The translations under genes and the position numbers were made by a program. From contig ML769422.1 in assembly GCA_009733575.1 (NCBI GenBank), positions 62,001-126,000 on the forward strand: DNA of 64,000 nucleotides, read 5' to 3'. This stretch comes from Gymnopus androsaceus JB14 (Eukaryota; Basidiomycota; Agaricomycetes; Agaricales; Omphalotaceae). Below, one piece after another: positions 20,885 through 32,767 of the stretch (position 1 is the stretch's first letter; every line of letters starts with the position of its first letter). The notes under the pieces were generated by a model. The model did not search any database and was not told where the DNA came from. It was given only the letters and a program-made list of their open reading frames with translations.

Positions 20885-23800
20885 TCATATTTTAGACTTT
20901 CTACCCTTCACAGCTGCACTTTTTCGATCCATACCGCGTTGTATCCACAAGTCGTAAGAGATATGTTCCTCCGACGAAGGTTGCTGTGTATGGCGGTGAT
21001 GAGATGCAGCAGTCGTTCCAGCCCTCTTGATTTCTCTGTCGCTTCCACTACCACCACCACCACCACCACCCGACGCTCTGGGTAATGACAGGCCTCTTTG
21101 AACGGGCTTCCTCTTCTCCAGTTTTGAGGGTGCACGGTCATCCCGTCCTCGCTCTCGCTGTTCTGGACCTTTCTCCTGAGCAGCTCTCGGCCGTCTGGGG
21201 GGTTTCCCTTCCCTTGCCACCTCTGCTGCAGCCTTCCACCCTCCACCAAGCCCATAATCATCCGCATAGGCTGGCTTCGACCCTGATCCACGTAAACTCG
21301 GGGTTTGCCTTCCAGAGGAAGCACTTTTGGAAGAACTAAGGCTCTTCCGACTTTGATTCGGGGTGAACCCAAGATCAACCCTTGAGCCAGAATCAAGCGA
21401 GTCTGGTGTGGGCGCACGATCAACGAACCGTGTCATCGCAATTTGAGGGTTGGGTGCGAGGTTGAACTCGTCAAAGCGACTCGATCGAAGAGGCGCAAAT
21501 CCTGGTCCTCCGGAATGGTCATTCTCTGTTCTGCCGCCACGATAATTCATTTCCGGCGGGATCCCAGCTGAGAGCAGACTCTCTTCCGACGCGTATTTCC
21601 TTAGGCCACCGCCCGCTGCCTTGCCTCGCGAGCCAGCACCGCCTGCATCTGCAGGACTGATAGGGCTCATACCAGGGCTTGGACTCCGCATGCGCCACTT
21701 TCCTCTCACATACACCATGTCCTCCATCAACGGGGCTGAGGATCCGACGACACCCTTCGTAGGATGCCGCGTTGGTGAAGGGTTTTTCGAGAAAGCCATC
21801 TCGAGCTCTTCACCCAGGATTTCCGCTGGATCGAAGTTTGGATCATTTCGATTACGATGACGGCCCCTGGGCTTGGTAAGATCTGATGGCGAGGGAGAAG
21901 AAGACGAAGACGAGTAAGGACTAAGTGGGCTTTTTGGGCTGAGCAGTTGCGGATCAGGAACGGGAATGGGCTGGACTGTAGCAGTAGATGCGTTGGCAAG
22001 AGGACTAGGGCTCGGTAAAGCTGTCCTCTCCACATAAACAAAACCCTTCAAGCGCAGGACTCTTGCTCCTTGGATTGAGTTGAGGTAGATCTGGGACCAG
22101 TTAGTAGAGAAGGAAAGCATGTATTTTATCAACTCACTCGGAGATGGAAGATCACCAGGCCCAACAGGACTCTGCATCCCATTTGAATCTGGACCAGTAC
22201 TATAGTCCTCATCATCTTCAAACAAACTATTTCTTCTCCTTCTCGCATATCGCATCGGCGAAGGACTGCGTCGTTCTCTGGCCAACGAGACCCGAGATGA
22301 GGAGATTCCACTATGACCGATACTTGTATGACCTAGCGCGGAAACGGAAGCCGATGGCGCACCACCGCCAACGAGCTGTCCTGACGCACTGACGCCGAAC
22401 CCATACTCTTCATCCAATATGTCAAGCTCACCGTCATCATACCCGTCATCGACGTATACCCGTTCGTCGTCTTCGTATCCTGGTTCAGCATATCCATAAC
22501 CTATATCTATGGCTCTATCCGTTGAAGAGGCCGAAGTATCAGGAACAGAAGGAGACACATAAGCTGCTTCAACCTCCTTGAACAATCTCCTGCCCTCCTC
22601 GTCCGAATCATCTGAATTATCAGCTTCAAAGGGATGTGTATGCATCGGTATATCATCCACAACCTGTGGTTGGCGAGGAGCGTTATGCGGTAGATATTTA
22701 TCATCCTTCGGGGGCAGTTTCGGAGCAGAAGATATTACTGGCGAGGTAACTACTCTGCGCACATTGAGCGGTAGCGGGGGCTCGACGTACATCGGCATCG
22801 GTGGCGTTGGAGACCATGCCACTGGACGGGGACTGGCGGTTCTGCTGAGGGAGCCTAGATCTGCGGGAAGACGCGGACTAGTTATACGTGGACTCCCCGC
22901 TGCCATCCGAGAGATGCTATTTGACTGATGACCAGGCATAAGCACAGGTGGATGTCTAGGGTGCAGGAGCGATAAATGGGGAAGGGATAGACGGGGCTGC
23001 AGGTGACATCGCTGGAGAGTTAGAGAACGACACTGGAGAATCCGACCGGAGGCTGTTGGGGTTGGTGAACGAAGATACACTCCCACTCTTTCTCACACCT
23101 CTCCCCTTTCCAAACTTTGCTATACTCCCAGCAGATTCCTTCTCCAAACTGGATATACTGGAGATTGACATTGTCTTTAACACCTCCTTTCCTTTGCCTT
23201 TCCATTTTGACACGCCGCCTTCGCTTATGCCACCAGCGCCTGATCTCGTAGAGGAATGAGATGACGCGATAGATGCTCGAGAAGGTCGATTCGACAAAGT
23301 TCCGGATAAAGAAGGCGGCAGACCGAGTTCACGATCATCGGAGGACCTAAAGCTATTGGTGTCATTACGCTGAGGCAGGGCAGCGTTCGCGTTGGTGATG
23401 ACAGGCGACACGAATTGCTCATGAGGAGACGAATTCAAAGCATCATAAGTGCTGTCTCGCATCCTCTGCTTCCCCTTCCATTTTTCGCTTCTCAGTTCGT
23501 ACGGCACCTCGTCTTCCGTAGGTGAGCTTGGTGCTGTGTCCCCACGTATCGGCTGCTTTCCCCTCCTTTTCTCCAGCCTGTATGCCAACTCCGCGTTGAT
23601 GGGGTCGTTTAGGTTGAGGTCGGTGGAGGATGATCGGCTATGTCCATAACCAAGAGCTGCATGGTTAGATAATGCTGGATGAGGGGGAAGAGAAGGAGGT
23701 GCAGGCGCACTCAATGGTGATACAGTCTTTGTTGGTATCGTTGATATCGTTGATAGAGTAGAGATTGGTGTACCCATTGTTGGGGGAGGCGGTACAGGAA

Positions 23801-24737
23801 GGGGTCGATTCCTCGGACCCGCAGGCACTCTAGGTGAAGTAAAGTGGGAAAAATCCGAAGAAGCCGACTCTTGGGTAGCAGGTGTCGACACTGACGAGGA
23901 ATAATAATCGTCTGAAAAGACAAAGGTGGGTGCAGTGGATACAGAGGAGGCAGTTCCAGTCGCAGATGACTGGGTGGCCATAGCCTGTGGACCTACGAGC
24001 GGCGAAGCGCGATAAGGTCTTTTGTTGGAAATTGGGTTGGAACGAGTGGTAGAGGATGCAGAGCCAGAGCCAGACGAGTTGGAAGTGGAAGAAGAGTTCG
24101 GAGCAGTATTTACGGCGGAAGCCGCATAATTCAAATTTGCGGTTGTGATGCGTATGGGCAGTGGGGAGGCTGAGCGGGATCCTATCTGGTGCGACGTGTG
24201 TGCGATCAACCCTGAGATTCCGCCAGATGATGGATTAGAAAAGTCTGAAAACGTTTCACCGCGTCGACGGCTTGGGCTAGTGCTACCAGTACTGTTGGCT
24301 GCAGCAACACTGCTGGGATACAGCGACGGTATCGTTTGAGCCCTTGCTTGCAAGGCTTCAAGCGTAGATCTTACAGCTTGCTCCTGCACATAACTAGGCT
24401 GAACAGGAGGAGGATCTGTAGGATTCGCGATATGTAACCTGAGGGTTGGTCGGGATGATGCCGACTGGCCTCTAGGCCTGCCTGCTTCTAATTCTCCCAC
24501 TTGTTTCTGCGACCTCGAAGGCTGAATTAAAGCTGAAGGAGGAGGACTCTGCTGGGACAAAGTCTCGGCGGATTCATTCAAAGGAAGAAAAGCCGGGCGC
24601 TGGCGAGGCTTGGGACTCGCAACTTCTGAAGGATGTGGTTTATATGATGTGGGCGAAGGAGTTGGTGAATTTGAACCCAGGAATTCAGAATTACTCTTCT
24701 CCAATGAAGGCGAATGCAAGGTTGACACTACCGCCAT
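20885..24737 (-). CDS. Large Ser/Pro-rich, mostly disordered fungal protein of unknown function
   Basis: Start ATG 24737 (MAVVSTLHSPSLEKSNSEFL); stop at 20885-20887 after KGRKSKI; about 1,250 residues. Composition is dominated by Ser, Pro, Thr and Asn with many SP/TP sites, suggesting phospho-regulation. An acidic patch lies near 22420-22450 (DDERVYVDDGYDDGELDI), a Gly-rich run near 21050 and a basic C-terminus. The two long frames meet at 22956-23086. They can be joined by an 82-nt intron (donor GTATCT near 23075, acceptor CTGCAG near 22995) or by removing one surplus base in the GGG at 22959-22961. A second intron of 47 or 69 nt (GTGAGT donor near 22138, CTAACT branch) probably lies around 22070-22138. 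No catalytic domain is recognised. Confidence 0.7.
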
Positions 24738-26196
24738 TCGCTTGAATTCTACATCAAGTATATTGTATTATTGGTCTGCGAATCAGAAAGCAGGTAAAAG
24801 CAGAAAGACGCACCGAAATCCAAAGATAATAGCCCTCAAAAGACAGAAGAAAGAATAATTCCACTCCAAAGATGCACTGGCAAATGACATGCAGTAACCC
24901 GTCGGTTACAACTGAACAAATCAGGACATTAGGTAAATTGAACACGCCTTGGGCTCGTGGCTCACCTGTTCCAAACTTTTGACCTTCAAGGCCAAAAAAC
25001 TTTAGAAGAAACCCACAACTTGGCACAAGAAATATCAGCAAAGATCCTGCAATTCCTTTAACCCCGGATCATTGACAAGGCGTTTATTGTGACTTGAACA
25101 TACGACGCTGTTACTCTGAAACGCAGTCTTATTAGTCATGAACGAATTCCCTTCTGGTAATCCCTGCTTTCAATCCTTCAAAACACAAGGACAACCTGTC
25201 TTTAAATTTCCCAAGTTCGGATCCCTGCAACAAATTCCTTCTATGTACCATCCAAGCCAAGCATTATATCCGTCTTATTGCAACCTGTCTTCGTGTCTAT
25301 GTAAGCACTCCTGTCGTAGCACAAGTCACGCCTTCATACCCGCCGCCCTCACCATCTCCTTAAGTACCAGCTGGCCCTGATCTTGAATGAATGATGATGG
25401 TCAACACTAGTACTTTGCAAGCCCGCAACTCAGCATCTTTTGATTCTGTTTGATCTTCAAGATAGAGTGTAGAGTTACCTTATCAAGAGCGTATCAGCGA
25501 CGGCATCGACACACAGCTAGCTAAGCCCTACGCGGCGACAAGGCTACGTGTATCCGAATTCCAACCGCCTTTCCGAATCCCGAGTCCCGAGTCCCCGCCT
25601 CCCTCGCATTTGAATCGGGCTCAAGTTCATGCACAACGGTTCCAAGTAGCTTGAGTAGAAGAAGCAGTGCTCACTCTGTCCCGTTCAGCATTCCCCGTAT
25701 GTACACTGTGTATAATCAACACTGTATATAACCATATGTATGTTAGTGTCGATTGTGCATGTTATTGTGGATAAAGCACATTGCAAGCACATTGCACTAT
25801 ACCCATAGGTATGTGGCCGCCGGAATCGTTTGAATGGATGATTGCAGTGACATTCAGTTCTAGTTCAATTGTAATCATTGCGGATCTTTACGAGCGCGCC
25901 CGAAGACCGACTCCAACCTTTTGCTTTTCCCTCCAACACCGTATGGCCATGGAATACAGAATGTGTATGAGTATACGGGTACAGTATAGTACTGCCCTAC
26001 CAGTCGTCCGAATCCTTAGGACCAACCGGTACATATCACTGACCGAGCGTCCCGACGGCTCACGGATTGAATGATAAGTTAGTGCGATTCCTTGCTCCTC
26101 GGCACACTAGCATTTCCATAGCATGAGTCAGCTCTTTACTGTACCTATCAGCATCATCCTACCGCACTCATTAATCAAATTGGCCAATGCTTGTGT
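24738..26196. other. Intergenic region
   Basis: The 5' flank of the Ser/Pro-rich gene. No gene or repeat I can support; short frames lack motifs. Confidence 0.4.
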
Positions 26197-26295
26197 GGCC
26201 GACTAGCTCAGCTGGTTAGAGCGTCGTGCTAATATGCATAACTAGCCCATTTTCATACTACGCGAAGGTCTTGGGTTCGATCCCCACGTTGGCCA
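26197..26295 (+). tRNA. tRNA-Ile (anticodon AAU) with a 25-nt intron
   Basis: Acceptor stem GGCCGAC pairs with GTTGGCC (one G-U) and is followed by discriminator A. The D arm is GCTC/GAGC. The anticodon stem TCGTG/CGCGA encloses loop CTAATAA with AAT at 26231-26233. The T arm carries TTCGATC. The intron 26235-26259 sits at the canonical position after base 37. The A box (TAGCTCAGCTGG) and B box (GGGTTCGATCC) are intact, so Pol III transcription is expected. Confidence 0.95.
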
Positions 26296-26599
26296 ATAAT
26301 TCGATCTGAGTTGATTGTTTTTTTCATGGTCGTTCCTTCAATGTACTTATATTATATCTTGCTAAATAGATAGCCTATCCTTAGGGACCTGTTTGTGATT
26401 TGGAACTACCTAGACCTCCTCTCGGTTTAAGAGCTTGTGCATCCCTATCTGGCATTAGACAAAAACCTCTATGATTCAAAACAATGGTGCATTTCGGAGA
26501 CTTAGATGGGCTCAGAGAGAGTTGGAGCAGCGCGCTAATTAGACCAGTTCCTTCAAATATCAGGACCTTTGTACAGCAAGTGAAAATGATGACTTCTCA

Positions 26600-27410
26600 T
26601 CTCCATTCTAGAATCTAGAGATGTAAAAGAGATGGCGAAAACAAACACTAAACAGTGAAAAGCTGGAGCTAATTCTCACTAGTATCATTCAACGCTGTTG
26701 TATTGAATGTATTGTTGAATCAAGTTGAGTAATAGACGGATCGCTGCGCTAAATCTATCGGGGTAGAGAACCTGGATGGAAGCACTCAAGGTCCCTCCGT
26801 CTTTCATTTATCTCGTGTTATTGGGTCGGATCTCTATATACATATTCGACAAACCGTCAATATGTATTCGAGTCTACCTACTGTAGAAGAATTCGGGACT
26901 CAGGCGACAATGACTCGTCGTAAAGGTCAAAGCGAGAAATATCGATGACTGACGTACACATTTCTGATCGCACTTGGTGCATACTCTCTGCGGACTTTAG
27001 GTACTACTACCAACATCTTGTTCTTGTGTAAGTTTCTCTACCCTCCAAGTGTCATGAATTGATTGACTTGATCTATTCAAGTAGCGTATTGGCTATGAAG
27101 ATGGATGGCTCTATCTCTCCACATATTGGAGGATATCACAACGTATAAGTATTTTCGAAAAATAGTCGCGGGCGCTAAGTCATCTTCACATGTACAGTAT
27201 TCTGCCTAGGCATAACTTCTCCATTCTAGATATCTAACGATGTAAAAGATCGAGAGATGGCGAAAACAAATACTGTATTCAAGCAGCATATTGGATATGA
27301 AGACGGATAGCCCAATCTCTCTACACTTTTCGGAACGTATCGAAAAAACGTCGCGCGCGCTAAGATATTGATATCTTCACACGTATCCGCCTCGTTATTT
27401 CTCCTTCGCA
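26600..27410. repeat. Diverged direct repeats within a non-coding region
   Basis: ATTCTAGA...GATGTAAAAGA(T)...GAGATGGCGAAAACAAA occurs at about 26606-26650 and again at 27224-27270. TATTGG(C/A)TATGAAGA(T/C)GGAT followed by CTCTC(C/T)ACA and TCGCG(G/C)GCGCTAAG occurs at about 27087-27180 and 27289-27362. They look like old copies of one unit of roughly 200-600 bp. No gene is supported in 26296-27450. Confidence 0.45.
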
Positions 27411-27453
27411 TATCCGCTGGAAATCGAGGACAACGTTCAGCACCGTTCGTAGA

Positions 27454-28332
27454 GTGAAACAAAGACCTACGCTGTCACCAGATAGTGCCATATCCCTAAC
27501 TCAGCCCAACCCAGTCACCATATCCTCAGTCACCAACCCGTCTCAGATGGCAACATTATACCACTGCCAGAACCGACACCAGCACCAGAACCAGCACCAT
27601 CTGCAGCAGGGTGAGCTAGGAGTAATCGAAAAGTTACAGAATATAGCCCAACAGATTGAGACCCAGGTAAGAATGATTCGTCCTCTTGTACACCTTCACA
27701 GCGACAAGTTTTGACAACATTGTAGACTGGGAACCCTGGGGTATTGTTGTACGACAAGCCCTTGGAAAAGTTATCGGCAGAGACAAGGATGATCCTCAAT
27801 ATGGTTGTAAAGGAACATAAAGGTGCAACAAGTGCACAAAAAATAGAAATGCTGTGCGATCTTGGGGATAGACTGCAGGGGTTTGACGAGTGCGTCCCAT
27901 TTGCTTGATGATACAGCCGATGCGGCCAATCGTTAACCAACATGCGTATATAGGATACTGGCCAGCTGCAAAGAATTGGTGGATATGCTGAATCGACAAC
28001 CGGTGGTTAAGGCGATAGTTTTTAGGCCACGATACTTGAAGATGATAAGGGTGAACTATGAAGAGGTCCGGAAGAAAGGTGAAGAGATAGAGGTGAGTCA
28101 TAGGTGCCTATGTAGATTTGAGACTTTGTGACCGATTATCGCATTCGTAGAGAGGGATCATTCGACTGAAGACTGGTTGGTATGCGCCGACTTCACGAGA
28201 AGAAAACGTACCTTCGAGCAATGAGGGGCAGCCAGATTCTTCGACGACGATATCCACACCATCACCAACTAACCAAGGAGCTATCTTCCAGTGCCCAGAA
28301 TTCCCCCCTCGCGCGCTGGCCCAGTAAGGGCT
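27454..28332 (+). CDS. Hypothetical spliced protein, unknown function
   Basis: Four exons with good splice signals form one frame: about 27454 (or ATG 27547, MATLYHCQNRHQHQNQHH) to 27666; 27726-27890 (TGNPGVLLYDKPLEKLSAET, KIEMLCDLGDRLQGFDE); about 27955-28092 (LASCKELVDMLNRQPVVKAI, YLKMIRVNYEEVRKKGEEIE); about 28150-28332 (RGIIRLKTGWYAPTSREEN, ending PRALAQ). The N-terminus is Gln/His-rich, the middle is helical and charged. I do not recognise the family. Exon phases agree across all three introns, which argues for a real gene. Confidence 0.55.
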
Positions 28333-28754
28333 TTGCACGCACCTTCGTCCGTTGTCCCGACGCCAACACCATCAGCACCAGCAAGACATGTAGCAACGTC
28401 GCCCACAACTTCATCTCGCCCAAGCAACGGTCGAAAAATCATCATTCAACAATGTGGCGAACGATTTTTACAGCACCATCAATGAAGACCATTCACGATG
28501 GGAGGGAGTGGGAAATATATATAACCAATGTGTATTTAACATTCACAATGGAGAGCAGGGTGAGTTGCCATGCTACGTGGATTTGTGTTGGTGAACTGAT
28601 GCTGGTGAACGAGTAGTCATTGAAAGTGATGATAGGTCTGAAAAAGAATGCGGTTCCGAACATAATGAGGCCAAACTTTGTTTATTATTCCTGCCATATT
28701 TATTTGATTATCGGGTAAAGAAAGGGATAAAACCACTCACTTTGTCGGCTCTTT

Positions 28755-29508
28755 TTGTCTCAGCGCCTCAGTAATCCATTGAGACGATTGCCGGGACTGC
28801 GCTCTCTGCCTCCCCATCGCCTTCGTGATAATCTCACGGTGAGACAAGCGAAACACGACGCCTCGAGGGTGGCACAAGGTTCGGTAGTAGAGGCCGTAGC
28901 CGCGGTCGGAGAAAGAGTGTTGCCATTTGAAGTGACCAAATAAATAGTCACAGCGCTGTTGGATGGGGTCGAAGAGTACAACCCATATGGCGATATGGGT
29001 CGACCATAGCTTCCATGAGATTGATGACCACCACTCGAAGAAAGAGTAGGAAGACTAGAGCCATTTTCGTAGCCTGTAGATCCATTCCAATATCCCGATC
29101 GAAGGCTTTGCACCGAGTGGTGAGAAGGAGGATTTGCCCATTGAGCATATGAGTGATGATGTCCAAAGACGAGTTCTGAAGTTCACGGCTGCATGCCTTG
29201 TCCCAGCCTACACCTTGATGTTACAAGTAATGGCAATCCCAGCGTCATGGAAGTCTACCGAGTTGAAAGGAGCTGGCATATAGATTGAGTTGGTTAGCCT
29301 TTTTAAAACATTACAACTCACGAATCGAATATTTCCAGTCAATTTGGGTGGATCCCAACGTACTGAGAGTAACGGTGTTTTTTTCATGTGGGGGTTTGGG
29401 GAAGAGTGGCAAGACAGCAACGGGTTCCTTATCAGACCCGAGACTACGGATCCAGTTGCTGCCGTCAGCATCTCGAGATTCGGGAACCACAGTCAAACCA
29501 CAGTGCAA
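28755..29508 (-). CDS. Hypothetical spliced protein, weakly supported
   Basis: The minus strand has CGLTVVPESRDADGSNWIRS, LPLFPKPPHEKNTVTLSTLG and TQIDWKYS (29508-29320). A GTGAGT...CCAG intron follows, then PFNSVDFHDAGIAITCNIK (about 29272-29216), a GTGTAG donor, and a Ser/Gly/Tyr-rich exon (SGYWNGSTGYENGSSLPTLS, SYGRPISPYGLYSSTPSNS). The blocks have gene-like composition and plausible splice sites, but start, stop and family are not resolved. Confidence 0.35.
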
Positions 29509-30610
29509 GCAAGTATAAGATAAATAAATAATTTAATAAATAGAGTATTAGCCACACCTCGTAAACTCGCTCCACGTAGCATTCATTTCAGCTATCAAAT
29601 TTCAGCATTCAACATTTCAGACAGATGAGGTTCCTGTAGCCGATTTTTCTACCTCTGGAAAAGCTTGGCGGATCTCTTTGGTGATCTCTTTTGAATCAAA
29701 CTAGTCTACTAGATGTGGCTAATATGCTCAAATGTCCTACAATATTCAGAAGCATGGCCAGTTCATTTCTGTTGAACAGCTGAACTCGTAAAACCCAATG
29801 CAAAAGTGCTACTCTAGTATTATTATGCAAGCCATTTTAGGGGGATATATATTGCGCAAAATGTCACGTGTACCAAACACTGGGTGCCAATCAAGCCGGA
29901 TTTGGTAAATAAATACAGAGTAAATACAGCGAAAAATTGAGCGTCGATAATACAGTATGATGCTGTATAGCCGCCGAGCTGCCGGCAGCTGGCAAGTCAC
30001 AAGTGTCACCCATGCTTATGGTTCTTAACAATGCTCAGGCTGCAGCTGATACTTAGTTCCAATATCTCTGGATTTTCTGAACCTTATCTCTGCCTCCTGC
30101 CAACCTAATGCCAGCGCTTCTTCTGTTGGGAAGAAAGATGAAAATGATGAAGAACGAAAGCCACGGAGAACTCACAACTCCCAAAATAAGCAAGGAACAT
30201 CCATTGTGCAAGGGTACCATCATAGTATGTGTAGATAAGCCAGACTGTGGCTAGATCGAGATAAGTAGAAGTATAATAATAAAGTAAATGTTTGATAGTA
30301 AAAATTATCTGGCTGGGCTTTAGCCCCGTGCTCCCGCCCGTGGTCGCTGGGTGAGCCGGACAACCCAAACAGAGCCAGAGCTCAATTGCGGAAGAACGGT
30401 GGGAATGGGCGAGGAGAAACCCAAACAGAGCTTAGGATCTGTATTGATAAAGCAGCATGACTTGCCAATTTGTTGTTGAGTAGGCAGATGAGATAAACTT
30501 GTAATAGTTGATAAAGAGATGAATCACTCACCTTTAGTAGAAAGATAGTGCCTGAGAATATGAATGCAGTTGGAGTGCAAGGAAATAATCTTGACTTTGG
30601 GAATAGTAGT
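29509..30610. other. Intergenic/repeat-derived region
   Basis: No gene supported. The segment 30550-30610 (TTGGAGTGCAAGGAAATAATCTTGACTTTGGGAATAGTAGT) is a fragment of the 34-bp minisatellite found again at 32768-32925 and 35628-35780. Confidence 0.4.
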
Positions 30611-30627
30611 CACACCGGCAATGATTA

Positions 30628-30822
30628 TGTTGGATTAGACCCTGAGATGTGAGCGAAGGAGGGAAAAATCTGTATAGGCAGGGAACCTGCAGCAAACGCG
30701 CAAGGGTTCCGGTAGCGACGGTACAGATTATATAAGTAAGTAAGATAGGGGAATCGGGAAAATAGATAAAAAGGGCAGCGGCGGTGTAAGTGCCGGACTG
30801 GATACCAATCAATATTCCAACA
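30628..30822 (-). repeat. 3' LTR (in sense orientation) of the gag-only element
   Basis: 195 bp, starts TGTTGGATTAGACC and ends ATTCCAACA on the plus strand; pairs with 31940-32134. Confidence 0.92.
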
Positions 30823-30902
30823 CACCCCCGCAGGCTGAGCACAAACAAGATGTGAATAAAGGTATATGGGAGAATTCACCCCCGCAATGCAAAAGCGTCC
30901 AG

Positions 30903-31739
30903 TTAAAAGGCAAAATCATCATTGTCCACTCCAAAAGCTTCTTCATCAACAAACTTTGCATGTCCATTCTGACCTTCGTGCCATTTCAAGAACTTTTTCC
31001 GCAAGAAGCAGTCTTGCTTCAAATGTCCCTTCTTATCACAGAAATGACATCTCATCTCCTCTGCTTCAGAAGAGAGTGCAACGTTACGAGGATCAGGTGT
31101 AGAAGTGGAGGAGGTGTTTCCGGGCTTCCCAAGTTCAGCTAGAATGAGCATAGATGATACATGCTCGAAAGTGAACTTCTCTGTGGTGAGTTCGGAGACG
31201 GTCGACACAACATGGGAATAGGTGGACGGAAGACCACTGATAAGAGCAATGATGGCATCATCATTGGAAATACTCATCCCCGAGCTCTCCATGACAAGAA
31301 TGTGCGATTTGATTGCTGAAATCCAATCAGCCATGGTCTGTGAGGAGGACTTCTTCATGGAATTGAGCTTCTGGCAAAGTGTCATTGAGGCTGCAAAGCC
31401 AGTAGGACGGTGAAGGGCTTTGAGATCCAACCACACATTGAGAGGATCAGGATCAGCACAGTGAGCAAGCTGGCTAGGTGCAACACGAAGAATTATGGCA
31501 GAGCGTACCTGAGCCATTTTGGTAGTGGAACGAGCGTCACGCATCTTCTCGATGTTGGCTTGGATGATGGCTGGGTTAAGGGGATTGCCGTTTTCATCAT
31601 GAGTGTCCACCAAGATTTCAACGATACCTTCAAATAAATTGTGGCATGTGAGGTCCGCTTGGGTGTAGATCTGCCATGCTTCGTACTTTCCGGTACCAAA
31701 GTCTAGGCGGTCGTAACTGAATCTGGTGATATCGGGCAT
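30903..31739 (-). CDS. Copia-type Gag polyprotein with CCHC zinc knuckle
   Basis: Encodes 278 residues from ATG 31739 (MPDITRFSYDRLDFGTGKY). The UBN2/retrotran-gag region includes WQIYTQADLTCHNLFEGI, WLDLKALHRPTG, LCQKLNSMKKSSSQTMADWI and LISGLPSTYSHVVSTVSEL. It ends with a CX2CX4HX4C knuckle CHFCDKKGHLKQDC and an acidic tail. The frame is open upstream to 31904, but those residues come from a leader holding four copies of a GAA(G/A)CCCAGCC-like motif and are probably not translated. The frame is intact, so Gag could still be made and packaged. Confidence 0.85.
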   Translation of the reverse strand: MPDITRFSYDRLDFGTGKYEAWQIYTQADLTCHNLFEGIVEILVDTHDENGNPLNPAIIQANIEKMRDARSTTKMAQVRSAIILRVAPSQLAHCADPDPLNVWLDLKALHRPTGFAASMTLCQKLNSMKKSSSQTMADWISAIKSHILVMESSGMSISNDDAIIALISGLPSTYSHVVSTVSELTTEKFTFEHVSSMLILAELGKPGNTSSTSTPDPRNVALSSEAEEMRCHFCDKKGHLKQDCFLRKKFLKWHEGQNGHAKFVDEEAFGVDNDDFAF

Positions 31740-31939
31740 GGTAAAGGAATGGGAATGATAAGTGATGAAATGAATAGTGATGCCGGAGACCCAGCCAATG
31801 AAGTGATTTGCTGGAAACCCAGCCGATGGTGTCGAAAACTCGACCAACGGATAATTTCCGGAAGCCCAGCCAACAGATAAGAGCACTGGAAGCCCAGTCA
31901 GCAATGACGAGAATTGATGGGGATATGCCTGCGCGTTTG

Positions 31940-32134
31940 TGTTGGATTAGACCCTGAGATGTGAGCGAAGGAGGGAAAAATCTGTATAGGCAGGGAACCC
32001 GCAGCAAATGCGCAAGGGTTCCGGTAGCGACGGTACAGATTATATAAGTAAGTAAGATAGGGGAATCAGGAAAACAGATAAAAAGGGCAGCGGTGGTGTA
32101 AGTGCTGGACTGGATACCGATCAATATTCCAACA
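31940..32134 (-). repeat. 5' LTR (in sense orientation) of the gag-only element
   Basis: 195 bp, paired with 30628-30822; followed outward by the GATTA duplication. Confidence 0.92.
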
Positions 32135-32767
32135 GATTATACTTCAGCCAGGCTGAAGTACTGTAAGAAATGAATTATTTCAGTATATAAGCTAAATGTA
32201 CTTTTTCATACAAGTATATAAAATAAATATTTCAATGAACTTATGAAGAAATTACATTTAGACCCTCTGAATTTTGAATTTTAAACAGATTTCCGAAAGA
32301 ATGCTTTTCAATTGAGCTCTAAAAACAATAGTTTCAATGCGGACTGAATACTTTTACTTCACAATAAGAGTGAAAGCAACTATTTCAAAGAACCTTTCAG
32401 CTGGTTCCCGAAAGACAATACTTCGATTCTCGGGCCGATCCGGACCGCTGCCAAACCGCACAGCAAAAGGCAATATTTCAGTTGAAAATTGAATTGTTCT
32501 TCGAAACAATTACTTTTGCTCTTATTGTGAAAGCAGGGCTTTCAAGTCCACATTGAATCTATTATTTCCAGAGTCCGATTGAAAGCTTCTCTTTCACACA
32601 TCTATATAAAGTTCTCAATTCAGAATATCGGAATTCAATTTATTCATCGCTCTATTGAAATATACAACTTCTACATTTTTCTGAAAAAGTACACTTCATA
32701 TAGGGATTGAAATAATTTATTTCCCATTATGCTTCAGCCAAGCTGAAGCATAATTATTGGCGGTGTG

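Larger units (their letters stand above)
30628..32134 (-). mobile_element. Gag-only LTR retrotransposon (TR-GAG-like), 1,507 bp
   Basis: Two 195-bp LTRs (30628-30822 and 31940-32134; ends TGTTGG/CCAACA) flank a single gag frame. The whole is bordered by the 5-bp direct repeat GATTA (30623-30627 and 32135-32139). Sense is the minus strand, with a purine tract GCGGGGGTG immediately before the 3' LTR. There is no room for protease, integrase or RT, so it must use enzymes of another element. The LTRs differ at seven positions I can count, all transitions. Confidence 0.92.
30611..32767. mobile_element. Long palindromic foldback element (about 645 bp) with a nested gag-only LTR element
   Basis: Without the nested element, the ends read CACACCGGCAATGATTATACTTCAGCC on the left and, reversed, CACACCGCCAATAATTATGCTTCAGC on the right. 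The similarity of the two arms continues inward almost to the centre (for example AAATGAATTATTTCA/AAATAAATTATTTCA, GTACTTTTTCA in both, CTTCACAATAAGAG/TTTCACAATAAGAG), so the whole unit is one imperfect hairpin. Each tip also has its own palindrome CTTCAGCC-GGCTGAAG. Flanking AGT is found on both sides (30608-30610 and 32768-32770), a possible 3-bp TSD. No coding in the palindrome itself. Confidence 0.7.

Noticed and set aside
22956..23086. Two overlapping genes at the centre of the Ser/Pro-rich locus
   Set aside because: Composition is the same on both sides and an 82-nt intron or a one-base correction joins them into one protein.
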